DNA of 64,000 nucleotides from Pseudomonadota bacterium (GCA_021805565.1 JAJZFA010000043.1:224697-288696); one strand, 5' to 3'; positions 27,208-36,510 are shown, counted from the stretch's first letter. Notes: generated from the letters alone by a model not told the origin. Numbers and translations are program-made.

Positions 27208-28488
27208 TTATTCCGCCGCGAGCTTCGGTACGAAGGCGGGCACGTCGGCCCGTTCCGCCGATTCCATCGGTTGCGGCCACCAATGGTCGGTCCAACTCGC
27301 ATGCACGTCCCGCAGCTTCGGCATGACCTGTTCGGCGAACAGCTTTGTATTGTACCGGGTCAGATCCTTACTCATGTTGCCAAACTGAAGCAGCAGCATC
27401 AAGTGGCCGACATTCAACTGCGTGGCGACTTCCCGCAGTTGTTCGGCCACTTCATCCGGAGAACCGATGATGACGTACCCATTCTCGACGATCGCGTCCA
27501 TCTCGCGCGCCACGGCGGCAAAACGTTCGCCGGTCGATTTACCGCGCACCCCGGCGTCGGCGGCCTTCTTCACCTGACTTTCGATGCCCGCGCGCTGGCT
27601 ACCCTCGCTGGTGTAGCCCGGCGGGGTGGCCCATTTCGGATCGACATGCAGGCAGCGGCCATAAAAATACTCCGCCGCCTCGCCATACAGATCGAACGCC
27701 TGCTGACGGGATTCGGCGACACCCACGAATTGCAGGAAACCGGCCTGATATGGGTTCCGGTCCTTGCCCAGCCGGTCCATCTCCGACCAGAAGCCATCCA
27801 TCGTCGCTCGGCCCGCCTTGTAACCGTAATACGACAGATAGCAGTAAACGTAATTCATTTCGGCGCACCAACGCCATGTCTCGACTGATCCCCCGCCGGG
27901 CACCCAAATGGGCGGATGCGGGTTTTGCACCGGGCGCGGCCAGACATTCACGTAACGCTGCTGGTTGAAACGCCCATTAAATGCGAACGTGTCCTTCTCG
28001 GTCCAGGCGCGAATCACCAGATCGTGCGCCTCATGATATCGTTCCCGCAACTGACTTGGGTTTGTCCCATAAGCGTAACAGGTATCCATCGGCGTGCCCA
28101 CCGGAAACCCCGCGATCAGCCGCCCGCCGGAAATCACGTCGATCATCGCGAACTCTTCCGCCACACGGGTCGGCGGATTATACAGCGCCAGCGAATTGCC
28201 CATGACGCAAATCGCCGTATCCCTGGTGCGGCGCGCGAGCGACGATGCGATCAGGTTGGGCGAGGGCATCAGCCCGTACCCGTTGGAATGATGTTCGTTC
28301 ACGCATATCGCATCGAACCCCACCTCGGCCGCATATTCCAACTCGTCCATGAAGTCGTTGTACATCAAATGGGCGCGCTTCGGATCGAACAGCGAGGAAT
28401 GAATGTCCACCCATACCGACGGATTGGCATCCCGGAAATCCTCGGGCAATTCCGTATATGGCATCAGGTGGAACCACATCAGCTTCAT
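27208..28488 (-). CDS. LLM-class flavin-dependent monooxygenase
   Basis: A 426-residue bacterial-luciferase-like protein. Signs are MKLMWFHLMPYTELPEDF, GFDAICVNEHHSNGYGLMPSPN, RVAEEFAMIDVISGGRLIAGFPVG and NPHPPIWVPGGGSVETW. These proteins oxidise substrates with O2 and reduced flavin supplied by a partner reductase. GGGAGG precedes the ATG by 6 nt; 45 upstream codons are not part of the family. It appears cotranscribed with the downstream hydrolase and is divergent from another flavin enzyme gene at 28641, suggesting one catabolic unit. Confidence 0.88.
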   Translation of the reverse strand: MKLMWFHLMPYTELPEDFRDANPSVWVDIHSSLFDPKRAHLMYNDFMDELEYAAEVGFDAICVNEHHSNGYGLMPSPNLIASSLARRTRDTAICVMGNSLALYNPPTRVAEEFAMIDVISGGRLIAGFPVGTPMDTCYAYGTNPSQLRERYHEAHDLVIRAWTEKDTFAFNGRFNQQRYVNVWPRPVQNPHPPIWVPGGGSVETWRWCAEMNYVYCYLSYYGYKAGRATMDGFWSEMDRLGKDRNPYQAGFLQFVGVAESRQQAFDLYGEAAEYFYGRCLHVDPKWATPPGYTSEGSQRAGIESQVKKAADAGVRGKSTGERFAAVAREMDAIVENGYVIIGSPDEVAEQLREVATQLNVGHLMLLLQFGNMSKDLTRYNTKLFAEQVMPKLRDVHASWTDHWWPQPMESAERADVPAFVPKLAAE

Positions 28489-28640
28489 TGTTCGCCTCCC
28501 ACATCCCGCTACTGGCGAGTATTGCGAGGCGCCTGTCGCTATGTCAATTTCCGGATCGTGACAGCCGGCCCAACCGCGACCTGCGTGCCGGTCCTGGGCG
28601 CGGCGATCGGGCAACGTGAACAACGCGAAGGAGCGATCCT

Positions 28641-29834
28641 ATGAACGACCTTGCGCCAGCCCCGGCCGCCGATCCCGGCATCGGCGCTCTCGTCCGGGCG
28701 CGCGCGTTGATTCCGTTGCTGCAATCCGCCGCCGGACGGATCGATGCGTACAACGAACTGCCACCGGACGTGCTGGATGCCATGTTCGGCGCGGGCCTGT
28801 TCAAGCTGCTGCTGCCGCGCGCACTCGGCGGCGAGGAACTGAATCCGGTCGATTATATCCAGTGCGTGGAGGCGATCGCCATGGGCGACGGTTCCGCCGC
28901 ATGGTGCATGAACCAAGGGTCCGGCTGCTCCATGGCGGCGGCCTATATGGCGCCCGGCGTGGCGCGGACAATCTGGGGCGGCGCGCGCGATGTGGTGGCC
29001 TGGGGGCAGGGGCCCGGCGCCAGGGCCGTCCAGACGGATGGCGGCTGGTTCGTTAGCGGAACCTGGCGTTTCGCCAGTGGGTCCCGGCATGCCACCTGGC
29101 TTGGGGCGATGTGTCCATCCCACACGGCCGATGGAACGCCGCTAACGCGTCCGGACGGCAAACCGTGGGAACGCACCTTCATGTTTCCGCGCGCCAGGGC
29201 GCGGATCGGCGATGTGTGGCAGGTCATGGGCCTGCGCGGAACCGGGAGCGACGATTATACGATCGAGAACCTGTTCATTGACGATGCCCACACCCTGACC
29301 CGGGAATATGAACCCGAACGGCGCCAGCACGGTACACTCTATTCGTTGCATGCGATGCAACTCTATGCGTCCGGTTTCGCCAGTGTCGCGCTGGGGATCG
29401 CGCGCGCGATGCAGGATGCGTTCATCGATCTGGCGAAAACCAAAACCCAGGCATGGTCGGCCGATCCGTTGCGCGACAATCATGCGGTTCAGCACATCGT
29501 CGCCCATGCCGATGCCGCGTGGAAGGCGGCGCGGGACGCGCTGCACAAGGCGGTTCGCGATATGTGGCACGACGTGTCGCTGACCGGCGCCCTGTCGCTG
29601 GCCCACCGTATGGAGGTCAGACAGGCCGCGACCTACGCGATTCATGCGTCGCGCGATATCGCGCACCAGATTTTCCATGAGGCAGGTTCGGCCGCGATCT
29701 TCGGTAGCCAACCGTTCGAGCGTCGGTTGCGCGATGTCAACAGCGTATCGCAGCAATTGCAGGGCCGGCGGACGCACTTCGAATCGGTCGGCCATTACCG
29801 GCTTGGGGGTATGCCGGACCTGCGCTGGATTTAA
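28641..29834 (+). CDS. Acyl-CoA-dehydrogenase-fold flavin monooxygenase/hydroxylase
   Basis: A 397-residue protein of the acyl-CoA dehydrogenase superfamily. It lacks the usual catalytic Glu context and resembles the two-component hydroxylase branch (HpaB/HsaA/DszC-like). Visible blocks are LFKLLLPRALGGEELNPVDYIQ, MGDGSAAWCMNQGSG, WFVSGTWRFASGSRHATWLG and MGLRGTGSDDYTIENLFID, then the C-terminal FHEAGSAAIFGSQPFERRLRD. GGAG lies 7 nt before the ATG. It needs reduced flavin from an unlinked reductase. It is divergent from the LLM enzyme gene with about 150 bp between the starts. Confidence 0.82.
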   Translation: MNDLAPAPAADPGIGALVRARALIPLLQSAAGRIDAYNELPPDVLDAMFGAGLFKLLLPRALGGEELNPVDYIQCVEAIAMGDGSAAWCMNQGSGCSMAAAYMAPGVARTIWGGARDVVAWGQGPGARAVQTDGGWFVSGTWRFASGSRHATWLGAMCPSHTADGTPLTRPDGKPWERTFMFPRARARIGDVWQVMGLRGTGSDDYTIENLFIDDAHTLTREYEPERRQHGTLYSLHAMQLYASGFASVALGIARAMQDAFIDLAKTKTQAWSADPLRDNHAVQHIVAHADAAWKAARDALHKAVRDMWHDVSLTGALSLAHRMEVRQAATYAIHASRDIAHQIFHEAGSAAIFGSQPFERRLRDVNSVSQQLQGRRTHFESVGHYRLGGMPDLRWI

Positions 29835-30442
29835 TCGCGGGGCAATTCGGTTCGTCAGGCCGGCATGCGCATTGCTGACTCCGAGCGGAACCGACCACGC
29901 GGGGCGTGGCCGGCTTTGCGCCCAAGGCCGCGACTTCTTTGCAAGGCAACTTTTCTGGCGTGCCGATGCACTTGCCAGCGTTGCCTTAGCACCCTGAGGG
30001 TGGTGCTCGAACTATCGAGAAAATCGATTTTTCGGCGGAGGTGCGGCATTGAGGGTCCAACATTACCTCCGCGCATCGTCTCCGTGCCCAATGCCGCGCA
30101 ACCAACAAAGTGGTGGAGAAGGACCGTTCCGCCGACATTTCGTCGGATGTCATCGTATCGTCGGTGACAACATCTGGATACGTGCAAGGCGCTTAACGTG
30201 GCTGGGGCCGAACGCGAACGTGCTTCCCCACAAGACATCGCTGGTGATCGAGCGACCGGGTTCGATGCCCTGGGCCACGGTTTAAGGGCACTATTCGTGC
30301 AATCCCCAGATTTGCCGTAGGTCTGTCCTGACGTAAGACGAGCACTCGGATTGGGCCTGTATCTGTCATAACAACGGGAACCGGCCCGGACGCTTCCAGC
30401 GGCTTTAATGCCACGATGGGTATGACGCAGACATCGTGCCGC
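29835..30442. other. Intergenic region with hairpin repeat, no gene seen
   Basis: About 600 bp without a convincing gene. It holds repeat copy B (29939-29985), and a short hairpin AGCACC/GGTGCT at 29988-30007 follows directly. Beyond that no structure or frame stands out. Confidence 0.55.
29939..29985 (+). repeat. Dispersed hairpin repeat, copy B
   Basis: TTGCA, then outer stem GGCAAC/GTTGCC, middle stem CTGGC/GCCAG and inner stem GTGC-CGAT-GCAC. It is slightly shorter than copies A and C on the 3' side of the inner stem. It lies about 100 bp after the flavin hydroxylase gene. Confidence 0.75.
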
Positions 30443-30631
30443 TTACAGCCGTTCGCAAACCGGCGCTCGGGATTCGAACGCTTCGGCGAAGCGGAAACAC
30501 ACTTCGCGGGCGTCAGTCTCATCGACCTCATCGACACGCAGGAACAGGCGGTCGGTCAGCTTTTCATAGAGCCCGTCGCCGTTGCGAGAATAAAAGCGCG
30601 TGCCGGCCACCGGCTGCCAAACATCGGTCAC
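30443..30631 (-). CDS. Small hypothetical protein (62 aa)
   Basis: A short frame with well-formed composition: from the start it reads TDVWQPVAGTRFYSRNGDG, then LYEKLTDRLFLRVDEVDETD and ending FESRAPVCERL. GGGAGG lies 7 nt before a GTG at 30631; an ATG two codons earlier (30637) sits too close to that site. No family is recognised and there are no membrane segments. It lies alone in an otherwise empty region, so expression is uncertain, but the ribosome site and charged, balanced composition argue against a chance frame. Confidence 0.5.
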   Translation of the reverse strand: MTDVWQPVAGTRFYSRNGDGLYEKLTDRLFLRVDEVDETDAREVCFRFAEAFESRAPVCERL

Positions 30632-30957
30632 GATCATCCCTCCCGCCTGTTGCCTTTTGTCTTCGATCGCCGCGCGGCAAGGCTTTCGCGCTTTTGGCGC
30701 ATTTCCGACAAAACCGCGACATTGTCAATATCCGCAGCCCGCACCGGCGAAACACGCCTGTATTGCGACTGCGGCATGAGTAAAACAACGATCGATATTT
30801 GCCGGACGCCATTTCTTTTGTGCATCGCACCATGACGGGGCAGGCGCATCCCGCCGATACCGGCCCAACCGCTCGGCACCGGACGGGCGGTTGAATGCCT
30901 GCCGCGTGGCATGGTACTTGCTGCAAATCAGCCACCGGTAACGAAGGGACACCCACC
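30632..30957. other. Intergenic region before isochorismatase gene
   Basis: About 325 bp with no gene seen. A 7-bp inverted repeat CAACCGC (30866) / GCGGTTG (30887) lies about 65 bp before the isochorismatase-family start and could be an operator. Confidence 0.4.
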
Positions 30958-31587
30958 ATGGACGATTATGCCAAGCGCGGTTACGGCGGCGCCGATATCG
31001 GTTTCGGTGAACGCATCGGTATCGCGGTGGTGGATTTTCAACTTGGTTTCACGGACGGGCGCTTCCCGATGGGCGGCGCGGCGCTGACCGACCGCGCCGT
31101 GGGCAACACCGCGACCCTGCTTGCCGCCGCCCGCGCCGCAAGGCTGCCCGTGGTCAGTTGCTACACCGCCTATGCGGGTGGCGATGCGCCGCACTGGAAA
31201 GTGCCGCCGGTGCTGACGGGACTGCGTCATGGGTCCGAACAGGTCCGTCTCGATCCGCGTATCGAAAACCGGGCCTACGACTTCGTTCTGTGTAAAACCG
31301 CGCCGTCTATTTTCTTTCAGACCGCGGCGGCGCCAATTTTTATCCGCAACAGGGTCGATACGATCATCGTCACCGGCTGCACCACGTCGGGGTGTGTGCG
31401 CGCCAGCATCATCGACGCATTCAGTTTCGGCTTCCGGGTGATCGTGCCGGAGGATTGCGTGGGCGATGTCGCGGAAGCACCGCATGTCGCCAATCTACAG
31501 GATGTCAGGCGGCGCTATGCCGATGTCGTGGACCTGAACATCTGCCTGGAGCATATCGCCGGGCTGCCGAACCGCAACGGCGTGTAA
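30958..31587 (+). CDS. Isochorismatase-family amidohydrolase
   Basis: A 209-residue cysteine hydrolase. The catalytic set is complete: Asp26 (AVVDFQLGF), Lys113 (VLCKTAPSIFF) and Cys146 (TGCTTSGCVRAS). The last motif, with TTSGCVRAS, is close to N-carbamoylsarcosine amidases and maleamate amidohydrolases, which hydrolyse amide bonds. AAGGG precedes the ATG. It sits within a run of catabolic oxygenase and acyl-CoA genes and may deaminate an intermediate. A strong bidirectional hairpin follows the stop. Confidence 0.87.
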   Translation: MDDYAKRGYGGADIGFGERIGIAVVDFQLGFTDGRFPMGGAALTDRAVGNTATLLAAARAARLPVVSCYTAYAGGDAPHWKVPPVLTGLRHGSEQVRLDPRIENRAYDFVLCKTAPSIFFQTAAAPIFIRNRVDTIIVTGCTTSGCVRASIIDAFSFGFRVIVPEDCVGDVAEAPHVANLQDVRRRYADVVDLNICLEHIAGLPNRNGV

Positions 31588-31597
31588 CCGCCGCACG

Positions 31598-31629
31598 CCG
31601 GATGGCGGGGCGCGTCCCCCGCCATCCGG
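31598..31629. terminator. Bidirectional hairpin terminator
   Basis: A perfect 13-bp stem (CCGGATGGCGGGG / CCCCGCCATCCGG) with a 6-nt loop lies between the convergent isochorismatase and acyl-CoA dehydrogenase genes. There is no T-run, but position and stability suit a two-way terminator. Confidence 0.75.
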
Positions 31630-31646
31630 TTGCGTGGCATTCGTCG

Positions 31647-32783
31647 CTACGCGATCTGGTTCGCCAGTTTGTTCAGATAATAGGCCGGGTCCCCGAACAG
31701 ACGCTCGATCACCATGCAGCGGCGGAAGTAATGGCCGACCGCGTATTCCTCGGTCATCCCGATGCCGCCGTGCATTTGCACCGCACTTTGCGACACATAC
31801 CGCCCTGCCTGACCGATACCGGCCTTGGCCAGCGCGATATCGTGCGCACGGGCCGCGTCGTCGGGATTGTCGATCGACATGGTGGCCAGCATCGCCATGC
31901 TGCGGCCTTGTTCCTGCGCCATGAACATGTCGGCCAGACGGTGCTGCACCACCTGATAGGACCCGATCGGGTTGCCGAACTGAACCCGGGTCTTGCTGTA
32001 TTCCAGGGTCATTTCGTTCATCGCTTCCATCGCGCCCACGGTTTCCCCGGCGGTCGCGGCGATACCGGCCTCGGCGACGCGCTGGATAACCGGCAAACCG
32101 CGCCCAACCTCGCCCAGAACGTCCGCCGAACCAACCGCGACGTTGGACAGGGAAATATCGGCCGCCCGCGTATCGTCCCGGCTGAGGTAACCGCGCATCG
32201 CAACGCCAGGGGCCTTGGCATCGACCAGAAACAGCGTGATGCCGTCTTCATCGTAGCGATCGCCGCCGGTGCGGGCGCTGACAACGATCTTGTCCGCCGC
32301 CTCGGCATGGGACACGACGGTCTTCGACCCATCCAACACCCAGCCGGCGCCGGATTTCGTGGCGGTCGTCACCACATCCGTCAGGTCGTAACGCGCCTGC
32401 CGTTCGGTATGGGCGAACGCCATTTTCAGGCTACCTTCGGCGATCGCCGGCAGGATCGCCCGTTTCTGAGCCGCCGAACCGGCGACGTTCACCGCCGTTC
32501 CCGCCAGCACCACGGTCGGGAAATACGGTTCCAGCACCAGCACCCGGCCGAACGCCTGCATGACCAGCATGACATCCTGCGCGCCGCCGCCGAAGCCGCC
32601 GTACTCCTCGGCGAACGGCAGACCCAGCAGCCCTTGTTCGGCAAACCGCGACCACACGGCCGGGGAGTACCCCTCCGGCAGTGCCATGTAAGTTTTGCGT
32701 TGCGCGAAACCATAGGTGTCGCCCAGCATGCGCGACACGCTCTCGACCAGCAGGCGCTGGTCGTCGGAAGGATCGAAATCCAT
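31647..32783 (-). CDS. Acyl-CoA dehydrogenase, small-subunit type
   Basis: A 378-residue acyl-CoA dehydrogenase. Family marks include LLGLPFAEEYGGFGGGAQDVMLVMQAFGR, GSKTVVSHAEAADKIVVSART, TLEYSKTRVQFGNPIGSYQVVQHRLADM and QMHGGIGMTEEYAVGHYFRR. It resembles the smaller subunit of two-gene systems such as pimeloyl-CoA dehydrogenase (PimD). Its ATG overlaps the stop of the larger-subunit gene by one base (TAATG), so a heteromeric enzyme is likely. It would introduce a 2,3-double bond in a CoA thioester using FAD and pass electrons to ETF. Confidence 0.9.
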   Translation of the reverse strand: MDFDPSDDQRLLVESVSRMLGDTYGFAQRKTYMALPEGYSPAVWSRFAEQGLLGLPFAEEYGGFGGGAQDVMLVMQAFGRVLVLEPYFPTVVLAGTAVNVAGSAAQKRAILPAIAEGSLKMAFAHTERQARYDLTDVVTTATKSGAGWVLDGSKTVVSHAEAADKIVVSARTGGDRYDEDGITLFLVDAKAPGVAMRGYLSRDDTRAADISLSNVAVGSADVLGEVGRGLPVIQRVAEAGIAATAGETVGAMEAMNEMTLEYSKTRVQFGNPIGSYQVVQHRLADMFMAQEQGRSMAMLATMSIDNPDDAARAHDIALAKAGIGQAGRYVSQSAVQMHGGIGMTEEYAVGHYFRRCMVIERLFGDPAYYLNKLANQIA

Positions 32784-33988
32784 TACAGCCCCAATACCGC
32801 TTTAGTCAGGATGTTCTTTTGAATCTCGTTGGTGCCGCCATAGATCGAAGCGGCCCGCAACATCAGATAGCCGCCGGTTCCGGCGCTGCCGGCTTCCATC
32901 AGCTCGTCCGGTTCGTTCATCGCCGCGAGTTCCCGCGCCCAGATCGGCGTCGCGTTCGGGCCAGCGACATCGACCGCGAGTTCGGACGTTGCCTGCAACA
33001 GTTCGGTGCCCTTCACCTTCAGCACCGACGACAGCGGATCCGGCTTTCCGGCACCCTTGGCCTTGTCGTAGGCCGAAACGACGCGGTATTGAGTGATCTC
33101 CAGCGCCTTCATGTCCACCTGCAACTGAGCGACCCGCTGACGGAAAACCTGATCTTCGATCAATGGCTTGCCGCCGAAATTGACCTCCCGCGCCATCTCC
33201 ACGGCGGCGGTGACCCGCTCGCGCGACTTGCCCAGGCGGGCGATGCCGGTGCGTTCGTTGCCCAGCAGGTATTTCGCCACGTCCCAGCCTTTGTTTTCGG
33301 CATGGATACGCATCGCCACCGGCACCCGCACATCGTCGAAGAACACCTCGTTCAGATGATGCCCGGCGTCGATCGAGATAATCGGACGCACCGTGACGCC
33401 CGGTGTTTTCATATCCACCAGCAGGAATGAAATGCCTTCCTGGCGCTTGCGCGCATTCGGGTCGGTGCGGACAAGAACAAAGCACCAGTCGGCGTTATGC
33501 GCGGTGGAAGTCCATATTTTTTGCCCGTTGACCACGTAATGATCGCCGTCCAGCTTTGCCGCCGTCTTCAGCGACGCGAGATCCGATCCAGCGCCGGGTT
33601 CCGAGAACCCCTGGCACCACCAATCGTCCAGATTGGCGGCACGCGGCAGGAACCGCTTCTTCTGCTCCTCCGTTCCGAACTGTAGCAGCACCGGACCCAG
33701 CATCGTGATGTTGAACGACAGCAACTCGGGCGCCGGGGCCATGAGATTTTCTTCCAAGAAGATCATCTTCTGGATCGCCGACCAGCCGGGGCCGCCCCAT
33801 TCCTTTGGCCACGACAATGCCGCCCACCCCTTTGCGTTGAGGATGCGCTGCCACCGCACCGTATCGTCCTTGGTGGGCGGATGGCCGAGTTTCATCCGGT
33901 CGCGCGTGTCCGCGGGCAGGTTTTCGCGTATAAACGTGCGAACTTCCTCGCGAAAGGCGCGTTCCTCCGGGGTGAAGCGAAGATCCAT
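32783..33988 (-). CDS. Acyl-CoA dehydrogenase, large-subunit type
   Basis: A 401-residue acyl-CoA dehydrogenase beginning MDLRFTPEERAFREEVRTFI. Typical blocks are GWAALSWPKEWGGPGWS, WCQGFSEPGAGSDLASL, YVVNGQKIWTSTAHNADWCFVLVRTD, GNERTGIARLGKSRERV and GGTNEIQKNILTKAVLGL at the end. It matches the larger partner of pimeloyl-CoA-dehydrogenase-type pairs (PimC-like). ATG at 33988 has AGGAGGG about 11 nt upstream; a longer open frame upstream lacks homology. Forms an operon with the smaller subunit. Confidence 0.9.
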   Translation of the reverse strand: MDLRFTPEERAFREEVRTFIRENLPADTRDRMKLGHPPTKDDTVRWQRILNAKGWAALSWPKEWGGPGWSAIQKMIFLEENLMAPAPELLSFNITMLGPVLLQFGTEEQKKRFLPRAANLDDWWCQGFSEPGAGSDLASLKTAAKLDGDHYVVNGQKIWTSTAHNADWCFVLVRTDPNARKRQEGISFLLVDMKTPGVTVRPIISIDAGHHLNEVFFDDVRVPVAMRIHAENKGWDVAKYLLGNERTGIARLGKSRERVTAAVEMAREVNFGGKPLIEDQVFRQRVAQLQVDMKALEITQYRVVSAYDKAKGAGKPDPLSSVLKVKGTELLQATSELAVDVAGPNATPIWARELAAMNEPDELMEAGSAGTGGYLMLRAASIYGGTNEIQKNILTKAVLGL

Positions 33989-34318
33989 GGATGTTGTCCC
34001 TCCTGATGGCCGGTAAGGGCAGAATCGGCAATCCGTGCGTCGGCACACCGATCGAGCTGCCCGCTCAAACAAAGACTTATGGCTTGTTCGACGCTGCGAT
34101 CCGGAGCGATCATTGTCGGACAAGCCATGACAGTAAGCGCGGTGCGCGTAAGGTGCAATCCGAGCACCGATAGGCGGCTGTTGCGCCGTCCGCGGCGGGC
34201 GCTTAGCGTGGTCCCGGCAATCAGGGCGAAACGGGCGGTATTTGTGCCGGCCAGGCGATAAAGCTGTCAGCATATAGAACGACTTAGGGAACGTCCTAAG
34301 CAACGGGGGATACGGAAC
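33989..34318. other. Intergenic region with two inverted repeats
   Basis: No gene seen. An imperfect 13-bp inverted repeat (TGGCTTGTTCGAC at 34080, GTCGGACAAGCCA at 34115; one G-T pair, 22-nt loop) and a smaller one at 34283-34300 lie here between divergent genes. Confidence 0.5.
34283..34300. promoter_or_regulatory. Inverted repeat CTTAGG-N6-CCTAAG, candidate operator
   Basis: Perfect 6-bp arms 19 bp before the beta-propeller gene's ATG, overlapping where its promoter or leader must be. It is AT-richer than its surroundings and of a size bound by dimeric regulators. No regulator gene is adjacent. Confidence 0.35.
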
Positions 34319-35476
34319 ATGACCATGCGGACAGCGCTGCTGGTATGCTGCGGATGGGCGGCGGCAACGCCCGCGCTGGCGGGTGTCCACGACATCCTGA
34401 TCGGGCTGGACGCCAAGGTCGCCATCGGCCCCAACGGCCAGATCGCCGGTCCGCCGGGTAACGACGCCGTGCTGGTCATGGACGTGTCCAATCCCGCCAA
34501 ACCCCGCATCCGAGCGTCATTGCCGCTGATGAATTCGCTGATTGGGCCGCCGACCAATCTGCAGATCACGCCCGACGGCAAACTGGGACTCGTCGCCAAC
34601 TCCGTCGTGACAACCCAGAATGGCACCGCCTGGAAAATCTCCATGGACACAAAGCTTTTCGTGATCGACCTGAACGCCAGCCCGCCGAAGCTGGCCGATA
34701 CCGTGACCGTGGGTACCCAACCGTCGGGCATCGCGATTTCGCACGATGGCAGCCTTGCCCTGATCGCGAATCGCGCCGGCAAAAGTGTGTCTGTCGTGTC
34801 GATCCGCAACGGCACCGTAAAGGCGCTGGGCGACGTGCCGCTGGAGCAGGAAGCCGCCGCCGTGGCGATCGCACCGGATGGCAGGCGGGCCTTCGTGTGT
34901 CTGAACCTGGTCAACAAGATCGCCGTGCTGACCATCGACGGCCAAAAGGTGACCTATGACAAATCGCTGGATATCCCCGCCGCGATCAATCCTTACAACA
35001 TCGACATCACGCCGGACGGTAAATATGTCATCGCGTCCAATACCGGCGCCGGCCAGACCAACAGCGATGCCGAGGTGGTCATCGACGCCACGGGCCCGCA
35101 CCCGCACGTGATCGACATCGCGTCCCCCGGCAACGGGCCGGAGGGCTTCGCCATCTCCCCCAACGGACACTGGGCCGTCGCCCCCTTGCTGCTCGGTTCG
35201 GGCGCCAAGGAAGGCGATTGGTTCAAGACCAGAAACGGCGAACTGGCCGTTATGTCCATCGGCCCCGAAGGCAGGCTGACCGTAACCGGTAAGGCGCCGC
35301 TGGGCGCGCTGCCCGAAGGTGTCGCCTTCAGCCCGGACAGCCAGTATGTCTATGTCGGCAACTACATCGACAAAACATTGCAGGTGTTCCGGCTGAACAA
35401 CGGCAAGCCGGTCCAGGCCGGTCCGGCCATCGCGTTACCCGGCCAGCCAGCGTCGATGCGGGGACCGGCCCGATAA
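34319..35476 (+). CDS. Secreted YncE-like beta-propeller protein
   Basis: A 385-residue protein with a signal peptide (MRTALLVCCGWAAATPALAG) and a seven-bladed propeller pattern. It has repeated ITPDGKLGLVAN, ISHDGSLALIANRAGKSVSV, IAPDGRRAFVCLN, ITPDGKYVIASN, ISPNGHWAVAP and FSPDSQYVYVGNYIDKTLQVF strands. It resembles YncE, lactonase and the heme-free cytochrome d1 fold. No enzymatic residues can be named, so it could be a periplasmic lactonase or a binding protein. GGGGGA precedes the ATG; Met3 is an alternative start. It is followed 149 bp later by an esterase gene on the same strand. Confidence 0.78.
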   Translation: MTMRTALLVCCGWAAATPALAGVHDILIGLDAKVAIGPNGQIAGPPGNDAVLVMDVSNPAKPRIRASLPLMNSLIGPPTNLQITPDGKLGLVANSVVTTQNGTAWKISMDTKLFVIDLNASPPKLADTVTVGTQPSGIAISHDGSLALIANRAGKSVSVVSIRNGTVKALGDVPLEQEAAAVAIAPDGRRAFVCLNLVNKIAVLTIDGQKVTYDKSLDIPAAINPYNIDITPDGKYVIASNTGAGQTNSDAEVVIDATGPHPHVIDIASPGNGPEGFAISPNGHWAVAPLLLGSGAKEGDWFKTRNGELAVMSIGPEGRLTVTGKAPLGALPEGVAFSPDSQYVYVGNYIDKTLQVFRLNNGKPVQAGPAIALPGQPASMRGPAR

Positions 35477-35625
35477 CAACCCACCGGCTGGAAGAAACAC
35501 CATGGCAATTCCGGACGACGCGCCGGCAACGCGATCCAAAACATAACGCCCACGGTCCAAAATATTCGCACACCCCCCCGCGGCCAAGCCGCCGGGCCCG
35601 GCACTCACTTTTGAAAGGACGCCCC

Positions 35626-36510
35626 ATGGCCGACCCCGAAATCGCCCAGCTACGCGCCGCCATAGCCGCACGGCCCCGCGCCCCGGATATCGCCCAAATG
35701 CGCCGCGACGCGAATCAACGTAGCAAAGCCTTCGCCCTGGCCGCCGATGTAACGGTGGAACCCGTCAGCGCCAACGGCGTGAAAGCGGAATGGACCTCGA
35801 CCCCGCAAGCCGCCCGGAACAAGGCGATTCTCTACTTGCACGGCGGCGGATACGTCCTCTGCTCGCTGGACAGCCACCGCCATCTGGCGGCGGAGGCCGG
35901 CCGGGCGTCCGGCACCAAAACGCTCGCCATCGATTACCGCCTCGCCCCCGAACATCCGTTTCCGGCCCCGGTCGAGGATACGCTCGCCGCTTACCGCTAC
36001 CTGCTGGATAGCGGCTTCGAACCCGGCCATATCGCGATCGCGGGCGACAGTGCCGGCGGCGGCCTGGCCATCGGCGCGATGCTGGCGATCCGCGAAGCCG
36101 GTTTGCCGCTGCCAGGATGCGGCTGGTGCATTTCCCCCTGGGTCGATATGGAAGCGACCGGCCAATCGTTCATCGACCGCGCCGAGGCCGATCCAACCGT
36201 GCAAAAAGCAACCATCCTGACAATGGCGCAGTGGTACCTGGGCGAAGCCGACCCGCGCCATCCCCACGCCGCGCCGGTCCATGGCGATCTGCACGGGCTT
36301 CCGCCGCTGATGATTCAGGTGGGTGCGGACGAAACGCTGCTGGACGATTCCGTCGCGCTGGCCCGCAAGGCCGGAGCGTCCGGCGTGCCGGTCGATCTTC
36401 AGATTTGGCCCGAAATGATCCACATCTGGCATATCTATTTCCCGGTTCTGTCGGCAGGGCGCAAAGCAATCGCGGCCGGTGGAGCATTCGTACGCGACGC
36501 ACTCGCTTAG
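35626..36510 (+). CDS. HSL-family alpha/beta hydrolase (esterase)
   Basis: A 294-residue hormone-sensitive-lipase-type esterase. It has the oxyanion motif LYLHGGGYV, the following YRLAPEHPFPAPVED block, nucleophile elbow GDSAGGG, acid region GADETLLDDS and histidine region EMIHIWH. These hydrolyse short-chain esters or N-acyl bonds in the cytoplasm. AAAGGA lies 6 nt before ATG 35626; five upstream codons are also open. Start and family alignment agree. Confidence 0.9.
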   Translation: MADPEIAQLRAAIAARPRAPDIAQMRRDANQRSKAFALAADVTVEPVSANGVKAEWTSTPQAARNKAILYLHGGGYVLCSLDSHRHLAAEAGRASGTKTLAIDYRLAPEHPFPAPVEDTLAAYRYLLDSGFEPGHIAIAGDSAGGGLAIGAMLAIREAGLPLPGCGWCISPWVDMEATGQSFIDRAEADPTVQKATILTMAQWYLGEADPRHPHAAPVHGDLHGLPPLMIQVGADETLLDDSVALARKAGASGVPVDLQIWPEMIHIWHIYFPVLSAGRKAIAAGGAFVRDALA

